Assembly: GCA_050084515.1 (NCBI GenBank)
Contig: CM114272.1
Span: 41,602,001-41,666,000 of the forward strand
Reading direction: 5' to 3'
Source: Blasia pusilla
Lineage: Eukaryota > Marchantiophyta > Marchantiopsida > Blasiales
Length of the DNA stretch: 64,000 nt
Position numbers and translations under genes: made by a program. Positions 1-9,619 of the stretch are shown one piece after another; position 1 is the stretch's first letter; the number at the start of each line of letters is the position of its first letter. The notes under the pieces were generated by a model that was not told the origin of the DNA, did not search any database, and worked only from the letters and a program-made list of their open reading frames with translations.

Positions 1-81
1 AAGTGCAGTTAGACCCGAAAGATGTCAAGGAGTTAGTCGACAAAGTAGGCAAGAATTTTGATCATCAGATGAGCGAGGAGA

Positions 82-381
82 TTGCCTATGTCAACAAACA
101 TTGGAAGCGCCAATTTGACAACCATACGAAGTCTCTCTCGGAAGTTGTTCCCAACCCTCGCGATTACTCTTGAAGAACTCCCACTATTTACTCCATCCGA
201 TGTCTTAGTCCAAAACAAAGTATTAGGAAGTTCACTCATTGTTAACAAATGGAGAGAGAGAATGCGAATTCACACCCACAACATTATAAAAAAACCTTCC
301 ACTATTCATGGTCGTTTTGCGCCTACACCTGAGTTTGATAGTTTAGATGATACTTTTATGGAATTAGAAGAAACATCATAA
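82..381 (+). CDS. Unrecognised terminal coding fragment of the LTR element
   Basis: This is a 99-residue open frame rich in charged residues that ends in a short acidic tail (SLDDTFMELEETS). A second open frame (3-173) overlaps its start in another phase, so a frameshift or splice may join them. I recognise no domain: no zinc knuckle, protease, RT or integrase motif. Its place just before the polypurine tract suggests the last ORF of the retroelement, perhaps an extra ORF downstream of pol. It could be chance. The call rests on position rather than on homology. Confidence 0.3.
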   Translation: MPMSTNIGSANLTTIRSLSRKLFPTLAITLEELPLFTPSDVLVQNKVLGSSLIVNKWRERMRIHTHNIIKKPSTIHGRFAPTPEFDSLDDTFMELEETS

Positions 382-408
382 AGTGTTCGCCAAGGCGGCT
401 CACATTTT

Positions 409-418
409 AGGGAGGGGG
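409..418 (+). other. Polypurine tract
   Basis: AGGGAGGGGG lies two bases before the LTR start TGTGATACCC. Such tracts prime plus-strand DNA synthesis in LTR retroelements. Confidence 0.55.
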
Positions 419-420
419 TT

Positions 421-1610
421 TGTGATACCCAAAATTTTGTACTTTTGAAGAATTATATCTTTTTATTCAAAGAAGACTTGTATATACATTATGATTTTGA
501 CATTATGGTTGCGTAGTAGAAAAATGAGTGAGATTGAAGTGAATCACGAAGCTCCAAGGACAAGGCAGAGAGATAGAAAATCAAGGATTTTCCCGAGAGG
601 AGAGGAGAATAAAATAACGAAGTCTAAAGACCTAGCAAGAAGCTTCGAAAATACAACGAAGCTCTGTTAAGAACTTGTCTATGAAGTGCTTTGCTCCTAA
701 ACGAAGCATGAAGAAGAAGAAGAAGAAGAGAAAGAAGTACTTCGCTCTTGAACGAACACACGAAGCTACACTAAGAACAAGCCCCTAGAACAAGAACAAA
801 GAATGGAGCGCCGTCTTGATTAGGAGAAAGAGCTTCGTCCTCAAGCGAAGCAAAAGAAGTCCAGACTTAGCAGCGAAGCAAAGCTAAGATTAACAGTGAT
901 TTCAAGCGACACATAGTTAGAACAGTTAGAATAGGAAAAGGCGCAACTCTTTGTATCAGATAAGTAGTTAAGACAGTTTTGTTCTACGGATTCATAGGGA
1001 TCTTAGGAAAAGAAAAGAGCACCATAGATCTAGGTAGTTACAAATGTTGAAGAGACACCGACTTCATAAAAACGCTTGAATCTTTGGAACACTCTACTTC
1101 ATAGAGTATTTAAGAAACATGAAAGTAGCTATCATCATCATTCTCTTACGAAGTCCTCATGCTGTAGGAATGGTCCGAGCAAGAGAGTAGTACCCTCTCA
1201 AGCTTGTATACACTTTTGAAGCTTTCTCGTTCTTGATGGAGTAGTAAAGCACTCATTCCTTCATTCTGATGTGCGATGCTTATGTCTAAGTATTCTTTTT
1301 GGGTCTGCATAGTGAAGAGGGAATCATATGAACCTTTCTCATCAATGGAATAATTAATATGGAGTTGTAGGAAATCTGTTTGACAGAGAGTAGTCTGCTG
1401 ATACGGATTGAGTTCCGAAAGTAGGAGAAGCGAGCTTTCATGTTGAGGTCTCTGTGAGGTTTCTTGATATCAAGAGGAAATCTACCTTAGCGTGCTATCA
1501 ACTCCACTAGAGAGAATTGAGAAAAGGAACTTTGGTACTAAGAAAGATCCGAAGATATTTATAAGACATTGAATTTAAATTATTCACACCTAAACACAAC
1601 TATTACAACA
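421..1610 (+). repeat. 3' LTR, about 1.2 kb
   Basis: The LTR starts with TGTGATACCC. A plausible end is ...ATTACAACA near 1610, giving TG...CA termini; the right boundary is uncertain because no second LTR is in the window. Between about 540 and 900 the motif CGAAGC and close variants recur about ten times, with a GAAGAAGAAG run at 712-731. No ORF of note is present. Confidence 0.45.
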
Positions 1611-2089
1611 TAATTGTAAATTGGAACTCTCTTTTCATCAAACAATGATCCTCTCGGGGATTGAACTCAGTAAACGACTGTAAAATTGAAACTCTTACAC
1701 ATTAAATTTCTTGACCACCGCATATATATATTTGATTTTTCAGCAAAACTTCAGCAACCTCCAAGTGCTTCATTGCATGGGTCAGTCCACAAAAGTTCCA
1801 GATACCCAAATGGAGACCTGTCATTAAGTGGGTTGGGGGTCGGCGGGCACGCTTTTGGCGTAGGTGTGGCTGCTTGCAACATGGAACCTCTTCATGTGCA
1901 AGCTTACACGTCTCTTACGCCCTAGATTGCATGACCCTCGTACCAGGTCCGGCTCGTCTCGCTCATACTTCCTTTCTCATTTCCCCCCCACTCGGTAGCT
2001 AGACCCTTCTTTGCTCGCGCGCTATGAGCACGCGATGTCATATGCACCGTAGGTTAATGAAATTTTGGAAGCCCCATTTTTCTCCATTT
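1611..2089. other. Non-coding spacer, nothing recognised
   Basis: The base composition is mixed, with a GC-rich patch near 1828-1880. I find no gene, RNA or repeat I can name. A short GTTCAATCCCCG-like string on the minus strand near 1660 resembles a tRNA T-arm but has no tRNA around it. Confidence 0.5.
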
Positions 2090-2411
2090 TTTTCATTTAA
2101 GTTCTTGTGTACCTTATTTCTACTTAATTTATGACTTCACATGTTTAGTCATTTTTTATTCAATGACAAGTGAGTCTTGTAAATTTTTAGTATGACTGCA
2201 CACAAGACCGACTAGTTACTAAGTCATTTCAAATATGAGTATGCCATATCCTAAGATTTCTCTATGACTTAGTCATAAATCTATATGACTACAACTACAT
2301 GGGGTGATATGACTGCTATCCGACTAGCAGAAATCCTAGTCATATGTTTGAGTCATGAAGAACCTCACTCATTCTAGTACTAGTCATAAAAACCATTATT
2401 TTCTTCTAGTG
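2090..2411. mobile_element. Terminal region of a CACTA-type DNA transposon
   Basis: The stretch ends at 2399-2411 with TTTTCTTCTAGTG, the reverse complement of CACTAGAAGAAAA, which is a typical CACTA terminal inverted repeat. Upstream, between 2131 and 2386, the hexamer ATGACT or its complement AGTCAT occurs about eleven times in both orientations, including the palindrome TATGACTTAGTCATA near 2268. Dense short subterminal repeats are a hallmark of CACTA ends, where they bind transposon-encoded proteins. The three bases after the end are ATG; the satellite next door has ATGGTTC at the same point, so the element probably inserted in the satellite. The other end is not seen. Confidence 0.6.
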
Positions 2412-3880
2412 ATGGTTCGGGTCCAAAAAAGAGTTATTAATTTTTGAGGTTTTGCTCACAACTCCATTTTTCTGGAAACTTATCAAGACTCGAACATGCC
2501 CCTTGGGGACCATGTGAGCCAAATTTCAGCTCAAGATGGCAAAGTTGGAGAAGATGAAAAAATTTTAAAATGTTATTTTGATTGAAAGTTTGATGGTTCA
2601 AGTCCAAAAAGGATTTACCAATTTTTGAGCTTGATGTCCCAACTCCATTTTTCTTGAAACATGGCAAGAATGCTAGATGCATCTTTGAGACCATGTGGAC
2701 CAAATTTCAGTTCAAGATGGAAAAGTTGGACAAGAAGAAAAATGAAAAGGCCTTCTTTTCATGCAAGGTTTAAAGGTTGGGGTCCAAAAAGGAGTTATTG
2801 ATTTTTGAAGTTTTTCTCACAATTCCATTGTGCTTGAAACTTAGCAAGAGTGGAACATGCAGCTTTGCGACCATGTGGGCCAAATTTCAGCTCAAGATGG
2901 GAAATTTGGACAAGATGAAAAACGAAAAGACCTTCTTTTCATTCAAGGTTTAATGGTTTTGGTCCAAAAAGGAGTTATTAATTTTTGAGATTTTTCTCAC
3001 TACTCCATTGTGCTTGAAACTTGGCAAGAGTGGAACATGTACCTTGGGGATCATTTGGGCCAAATTTCAGCTCAATGTGGCAAAGTTGGACAAGATGAAA
3101 AAATTTTAAAAATATTTTGATTGAAGGTCTGATGATCCGGGTCCTAATATTTTGATTGAAGGTCTGATGATCTGGGACAATGTGTGCCAAATTTCAGTTC
3201 AAGATGGGAAAGTTGGACAAGCTGAAAAATTTAAAAACCCTATTTTCATTCACAAATTGATGGTTCGCGTCCAACAAGGGCTTACCAATTTTTTAGCTTG
3301 TGGTCCCAACTCCATTTTTCTTGAAACTTTGTTTGAGTGCTAGATACATCTTGGAGACCATGTGCGCAAAATTTCACATCAATATGGGAAAAGTAAAAAG
3401 ACCTTGTTTTCATTGAAGGTTTAAGGGTTCGGGTCCAAAAAGAAGTTACCAAATTTTGAGGTTTTTCCCACAACTCCATTTTGCTTGAAATTTGGCAAGA
3501 ATGCTAGATGCACCTTGGAGACTATGTGGGCCAAATTTTAGCTGAAGATGGGAAAGTTGGACAAGATGAAAAATTTAAAAACCTTCTTTTCATTCAAGGT
3601 TTGATGGCTCGGATCCTAAAAGGACTTATTAATTTTTCAGGTTTTGGTCACAACTCCATTTTGCTTGAAACTTGGCAAGAGTGCTAGATGCATCCTAGGG
3701 ACCATGTAGGCCAAATTTTAGCTCAAGATGTTGGACAAGATGAAAATTAAAAAACCTTTTTTTCATTCAAGGTTTATTGCTTCAGGTCCAAAAAGGTCAT
3801 TTTTTTAGATTGTGGTCACAACTTCATTTTGGTTGAGACTTTGCAAGAGTGATAGATGGAACTTGGGAACCATGTGCACT
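2412..3880. repeat. Tandem satellite-like array, unit about 180 bp, about nine units
   Basis: A phrase like GGTTCGGGTCCAAAAAGGAG recurs near 2412, 2591, 2771, 2951, 3131, 3260, 3422, 3604 and 3780. Most units are 160-182 bp; one or two are shortened to about 130 bp. Each unit also holds CACAACTCCATTTT..TTGAAACTTGGCAAGA and CCAAATTTCAGCTCAAGATGG. Units differ by many substitutions, so this is an old array. Small minus-strand ORFs inside it are only the repeated unit read through. Confidence 0.85.
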
Positions 3881-4726
3881 ATTCTATAAAATCTTATTAG
3901 AGTTATTAAATTTCACTCTTGTAAGTAATTACACTCCTCAATTCAATATAAATGATATCTTAGTCCTGTAAGTAAATTCACCCTTCCATGAAATTCGAAC
4001 CAAATTTATTCCTTCTCCAATCTACCTTGAAAGTTAAAAATCTTCTAGAAATAAAATGTCTTCCTTTATTTCAAAGACTAATTCTTCTCCTATTAGTATC
4101 CTTTTCATGTTTTCCCAAAAGAAAAATTTATTTCCCCTCAAAACTAAAATTTAAATTTTGTTTTGCATAAACCTACAAAAAATAATTTTAAATTCTCAAA
4201 TGAGGAAAGATTAAACAAATGAAAATAACACTAGAAGATTTCGTCAGAAGATGTTTGAATATGAGTTAATTAAAATTAATTGATTATTATCAAGACCTTA
4301 CCCATTCTTGCTCGGTATAGGATAAACGTAAAAAAAATCATAAATTTATGGACAAATTTGATAGGTGTCTTCAACGTTTCTTAGTTAGTTAAAAATCATT
4401 TTGATCCCAAGTTTGTCTCAAAATATTCTTAAGAAAATCCCTACAATCAAAGCTTGAAAAACACATTAAATGACATATTTCTAAAGTAATATGCAATTTC
4501 CCTTCCAAAATTAACCTGAAATTACAAATCTAGGTTTTTTCCTACATGGTGAAAAAATATATTAAATTTAAAGAATAAAAAAGGATCGAAATGAAGAGCT
4601 AATTTTTTTTTTGGGCTCTTCGAGATCAAGGGCTCTTCCATAGATGAGGTCTCCTCGATCTTACATGTCAATGAAGCGGACCAGCCACGCTCGCATTTCC
4701 TGATCAATCGTCTGCTGCCAAGGGAT
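3881..4726. other. AT-rich non-coding spacer
   Basis: There are no credible coding, RNA or repeat features. The composition is strongly AT, with runs of T. Confidence 0.5.
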
Positions 4727-6413
4727 TTATGCTTGAACCACCTCATCTTTGTTCACTTTGGGGTTATAGTTTGATCGGGGGCTTTGATGTCCCACATTGA
4801 AAGTGAAATTTTCTTGCTCTTGGGTTTGCTTGCGATATGTGGGTGGTGTATTGCCATCAAGAGCGCGGAAAGATTTGCCGAAAAGGTGGTAGAGTCTTTC
4901 TGACCAAGCTTGTCTACAAGTTGGACACTTGTGAGATAGTAGCATGGCCTTTTGAAGACAATATGGATGCCAATAACAAGCTTTACATGTGCATGTCAAG
5001 TAGCAACCTTCTCCAAGAATGGGGTTAAAGCAGATCATGCATTTGGGCTAGTTGTTTGGGTGAGGGCCCCTCCTTCACTTACTGCAATTGCCTTCATCCA
5101 ATCTGGAAGATCTTGCAGTTGTGTGCTCAGATTAAAAGGTATTGGTGCCAACATCATAGAGGCATAGTTTGCAACGTTTGTATCTACGACATTGTCCCAT
5201 GCTGCGCATAGAGCTAAAGGCCACAACTGCTTGATAGGTTGAAATAAGATCATGTCAACCTCCTTCACGAGACGACCCTCAAGTAGAGTTGTCTTGGGGG
5301 TGAGTTCTCCCATATTACCCCTTGCTCTCCATCGCAACAGTTCATCCATCTCTTGCTGTCGTCTTGCCATGATGTTTTCGTATGCTCTCCTCCACTGCTG
5401 TGTGTGGTCAACCATTACAGGTCTTTGCCTCCCATGGAGATCATCTCTGGCAATAGATTCGTTTGAAAGCCTCTTTATCTCTGTCTTCAATTTGATGTGC
5501 TCCTTAGATAGGTGTTCATACTTCCCCTTCCAAACGTTGTATTCCGCGGCTAAATCAACATTGCATTGGGAATTTGTTATTAAACTCTCCAACTGTGATA
5601 GACGAGACATTACCTCACTATTATCTGGAGCACTCTCCCCACAAAAGGTTCAGGGAAGATCACTGCTATGTACACGGCAATCAGAACTCTCCCCGGGATC
5701 ATCAAAGCATGTAGTATGCCCTACATAGAGGTCATTCAAACCATCTCATCTATCCTTCGCCCCCATCTGCACTTACCCTTCATCTCCACTCTTGTCTTGT
5801 ATATTATCTTCAACACGAAGATTTCTTCTTTGACTATCCAAGGAAGATAGTATCGCTCTAAGGCTCCTTGACCATCCACCTTGTTGATAATGGCGTGATG
5901 TTGCTCGCGGTGATGAAGCTTCCACTCTTGCTTGTTTAAAGTGTGGCGTTGGGGTTATACTATCTCTTCTCTTGGTCTCTTATCTCTTCTTGAAGACCTC
6001 TCATCCACATCGCTATACCAAACCTCCACATCCTTCATCAACTCCGTAACTTTAAGCTGAACAAATACCTTGCTCACTAACTTCCTCTTCCTCTTGGAGA
6101 GGTCTTCGTACTTTTGGATGCCATTGAATAAAGCCTAATCCTTTGTCCACTCATTTTCTTCCACTTTCCTTGCAAATTTTCCAATCGCACGATCCGGCCA
6201 CTTCAGCCGTGATTTCTTGAACTCTTCTTTGAAAACTTGTGGGTCGGTGGTGCTATCAAATGCGCCTTCAATTCATCTTCCGTGTAAGTGCGAGACCGTC
6301 TTCTTCTTTACCTTCGCAAGGATCTCTGGTGTCGGTGTATCGAGGAGTTCTCCCCCTCTTCCGTTGTTCTCATTGTCGTGAGGGATACGGTCTTCATGAG
6401 GTGGGAACTCCAT
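4727..6413 (-). pseudogene. Decayed coiled-coil protein with C-terminal RING-type zinc finger
   Basis: The likely original start is the ATG at 6413 (MEFPPHEDR). Coding-like sequence with stops and frameshifts follows to about 5640, including a Lys/Glu-rich segment (KYEDLSKRKRKLVSKVF). A 191-residue open part at 5610-5035 is helical and looks like a coiled coil (EHLSKEHIKLKTEIKRL). A frameshift at 5035-5038 leads into a cysteine-rich segment: CMICFNP..CTCKACYWHPYC..HKCPTCRQ. The pattern of CxxC pairs, an H and a final CPxC fits a RING or RING-like finger, usually an E3 ubiquitin ligase module; ligase function is inference. The kinase-like pseudogene lies 240 bp upstream in the same orientation. 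I do not recognise the full-length family. Confidence 0.55.
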
Positions 6414-6651
6414 CTTGTCTTTTACCAAAATACAAAAAGAAAGGTGATTTAGAAATGATTCCAAAAATAGTGATACGATGGCACACGATATATCCATACA
6501 TCAATCGAGCTTCATCATTTACATAAATTCATAGTAACACATTCATCTTTTTGAAGCAAGTCTTCCATTTCTCATGAAAAATATCCAATCCTCAAATGGA
6601 TTTACAATCATACTACCATTGTTACTGGCCTTAATCCTGAATCTACATCGT

Positions 6652-7988
6652 CTACACCCAATACTTTCTCATTGCTCTGATATACGCAATAAGAAACTCT
6701 AAGCTTTTGCAATCAGAGGGATTTGGAGCTAATGCCCACTTTTGAATCCTTTCCAAATAAGTAAATCTCATGTTTGCTTGGGCATTTTCGATAGAGAGGT
6801 TGTATGTCACATTGTTCAAATTCTTCACAATCATTCCTAGGGCATAGATTTCAGTGGCCTTGCTAGAAGGGATATTCTGAGGCCCTACTGTCAACTCCAG
6901 TGCTAAATGCCCAACATGATTTTTTTGTTCATGTTGCCACCATCTATGAGGTGACTTTAAGATTTCATCAATCTACATGGCATTTCCCCAATCTCCTACA
7001 CCGATGTATGGGTTAGAGTTGGATCCAAAATGGATGAATATATTTCTAGCATGGAGGTCAGTATGAAAAATCCCATGCTTGTGGACAGTCTCTATGGTGC
7101 TAAGAAGGGCAACCATAAGCTGGACGATATTTAATGCTATTGCGAGACATCTCATTTTTTCCAACTCTCCTAGATTATCCCCGCCGTTCTTCAAGTTATG
7201 GTATGCTTGTAGCCAATCTTCAAGGTGCCCACCATTCCAATATGGAAAATGGCACGCGATGGATCCTCGATCAACCTTCCCACCATGCAAGCAACACCGC
7301 AATGTAAAATACTCGCAAATAACTCCTCACGCATCATCAATTTTCTAGAACCTAATGGAGATGATTCCTTATACACCTTCATGCAATAGTACATTTCTTC
7401 CCTAAAGCCATGGGTTCCGTTTATTTTACAATCATACACAATTTTGTGTAAACCACATCCCACAATATGGCTTGGATCATGTCCTACTACTACATTCTTA
7501 TAAAAAATCAATGTTATTGCACATAGAACTGTCAATGTTAGCCCTAGAGAAGTACTACATCCCTTGAAAAGACGTTGAGCACTTCTTAACTCTACAAAAA
7601 ATCTTTCTAGGAGAGCCGACTTTGCAGCATTGTACTTCTCATCCTTATATGTTTTGAGATCGACATACGATCTCTCCAAGTTAACACCTTGTTGGGAACA
7701 AAATCTAGTTAACCTATAAGCCTTCGTGGCATCCACTTCCCAGTCAAATACCTTTGCCACTCTATTGGACAATCTTTGCAATTCCAAGGTGTAGTCATAG
7801 AAACCATCCATACCCCTCAAAATATAGGATCGTCTCTTATCTAAAGAAAGATGGAAAAACCAATCTAACCATGCCTCTCTTATGTCCATGTTGAAATCAT
7901 TCCTCAATTTTTCTCTTTTCCTCTTGGCACCAAGGTTGGACTCGTTTTACTTCTCTCCCGCTCTCAATGATCCAGCTCCACTAGACAT
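6652..7988 (-). pseudogene. Decayed protein-kinase-like gene
   Basis: The likely start is the ATG at 7988 (MSSGAGSLRAG), followed by an in-frame TAA near 7948. An N-terminal region of about 150 residues contains a hydrophobic stretch (LGLTLTVLCAITLIF) that may span a membrane. Kinase motifs follow: a glycine-loop-like region (HIVGCGLHKIVYD), a beta-3-like CMKVYK lysine, the catalytic loop HTDLHARN near 7065-7042, VGDWG in the DFG position, and EIYALG like subdomain IX. A frameshift near 7240 and one TAG at 6973 break the frame. The catalytic loop has HTD for HRD, and DWG replaces DFG, so even the intact ancestor may have been a divergent or pseudo-kinase. It lies just upstream of the RING pseudogene on the same strand. 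Confidence 0.6.
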
Positions 7989-9334
7989 TTCCCTCGGATG
8001 AAGAAGATTATAAAATCTTTTTAAAATACTAGGGAAAGAAATTTACGCGTTGAGATAAGAAAATAACGAAAAGGTAATGACGCGAGATGCTAAAACAATG
8101 GCTCAAAATGTACAGGCGCCTGCATGATGGAACAACGGTCTAAGTTTAGGGTTGGGCACTCAAAGGGAATAGGTAGATATGGGCGTTTTTAGATAAGGTT
8201 CCTTGATCACCTCCACATCCTCGATGTGCTAAGGAGAACCAATGAAAACAAATCTAAACACTCACGTCTATGAATCGGAAATCTCAAAATCACCAAACAA
8301 GTTTAGTGAAACAAGATATTTCCACACTCACCTAATGTGGAGTCAATTGGAGTTTCTTTAGGATGCAACAAGGAGTGCAATTATCCAAGTTGGTCCCAAA
8401 TAAAATCCAAGTACCCCCAAAAGGCACATAAGGGATTTCCCCAAAATTCCTAGTAACCTTGAAAGCCCTCAACTATCAAGACACCATAAAAATTTGGAGC
8501 CTAATCCAAAATATCACAAAAAAATTTGGAAAATAGGGGAAATAAGGGATAATTAGGTAATTAACCCCTAAACCCCCCCCTCTAGATGTACATTTTTGGG
8601 GCCCCTTCTATGCCCTTCCCTTATGGGTTTTACCCAAAAGGGGAAGGGAGGGGGAAGGGGAGGGGAGTAGGGCCAAGTTCAAACTTGGCCCCAGCCACTC
8701 ACAGGCCGCCACATGTCTGCATGGGGTTCGCGGGACGCGAGCTCCATGCGGGCACCACGTGAGCTTCAACGATTGGGCCTTTGACGGCGGGCTACGGTGG
8801 GGGCGATGGTGGGCGGGCAACCATGTGGGCTATGACGGCCGATGCCCCATGGCGCCACCCAATTGAGCAAGGCCCGCATGGGCTACAACAAGCCGGGGGC
8901 TCGCATGTGGGCTCGGATGTGAACTAGACGTGGGCTGAGGCCCGACGTGACAAATCAGAGGACGCAACGCGGGCCCAAGTTGTCCGCAACGCGGGCTCGA
9001 CCAAAAAATGGGCGTCGGGCATGATGCACATTGGCCAAGCAAGGGTGGAATGCTCGGTTAGCACAGACCTTGGGGCTACGGGCTCATGGAGCCCGCACCA
9101 AGGCTTGCACAGACATGTAGATCCTCGAGATGGACATAAGTCTACGGACATGGACATAAGTTCGTGGACACGGACATAAGTTTGCTGACACGAACTTTGT
9201 CCGCGTGCAACCTTGCAACTCATCCATAGTTTAATGAGTGGATTTTTTATCAGCACTTTCATCAACTTCAATTCCTTGCTATTCGATGTAAAAAACTCCT
9301 TACATCCAATGTAGACATAAAAGCTTAGGTTGCC
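7989..9334. other. Non-coding stretch with a GC-rich block
   Basis: At 7989-8540 the sequence is ordinary AT-leaning DNA. A run of C at 8572-8580 (G on minus) could be an old polypurine tract. From about 8580 to 9230 it becomes GC-rich with repeated words such as GCATGTGGGCT, CGTGGGCT and GGACATAAGT; GGACATAAGT occurs three times at 9131-9182. Open frames here are composition artefacts. It resembles transposon or LTR debris but I cannot name it. Confidence 0.4.
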
Positions 9335-9619
9335 AATGGTGCACCAGGTACTTTTATTGATTGTATCTACAACGGTGTTGAGCTTAACACTATACTAGTG
9401 AAGTTGCACTCCAATGGTACAACAATCAGAATCTCTAGAACAAACTTTGCTAACTTGTGGCACGGGCCTCATGTGAAGTACCACAAAAAGACATTCCCTC
9501 TTGTATTGGGATATGCAATAACGACACACAAGAGCCAAGGTCTGATTGTTGAAGGAAAGTGTTTATTGAACATACGCTCTTTCTTTGCTCCTGGCCTTAT
9601 GTATGTGATGTTATCATGA
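9335..9619 (+). pseudogene. PIF1/Helitron-type helicase C-terminal fragment
   Basis: The frame begins NGAPGTFIDCIYNG, matching the NGxxG step of PIF1-family helicases. It continues to KTFPLVLGYAITTHKSQG, helicase motif V-like, and then FFAPGLMYVMLS, matching the motif VI region that in the family continues SRV. It ends at TGA 9617-9619, just where the family would continue. PIF1-like helicases of this kind are found in host PIF1 genes and in Helitron rolling-circle transposons. With no upstream ATPase motifs here this is a relic fragment; a Helitron origin is likely but not shown. Confidence 0.65.

Larger units (their letters stand above)
1..1610 (+). mobile_element. 3' end of an LTR retrotransposon (internal end, polypurine tract, 3' LTR)
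   Basis: A coding-like stretch ends at 381. A purine run follows at 409-418, and then a sequence opening TGTGATACCC at 421. This is the usual order for the 3' end of an LTR retrotransposon: last ORF, polypurine tract, LTR starting with TG. The rest of the element lies left of the window. No RT or integrase is visible here, so the superfamily is inferred only from the PPT/LTR style. Confidence 0.55.

Noticed and set aside
1640-1720. tRNA-like string on the minus strand (GTTCAATCCCCG)
   Set aside because: Only the T-arm resemblance is present; acceptor, D-arm and anticodon stems cannot be formed.
8608-9271. Overlapping 70-115 residue frames on the minus strand
   Set aside because: They follow GC-rich composition, lack domains and overlap in different phases; likely artefacts.
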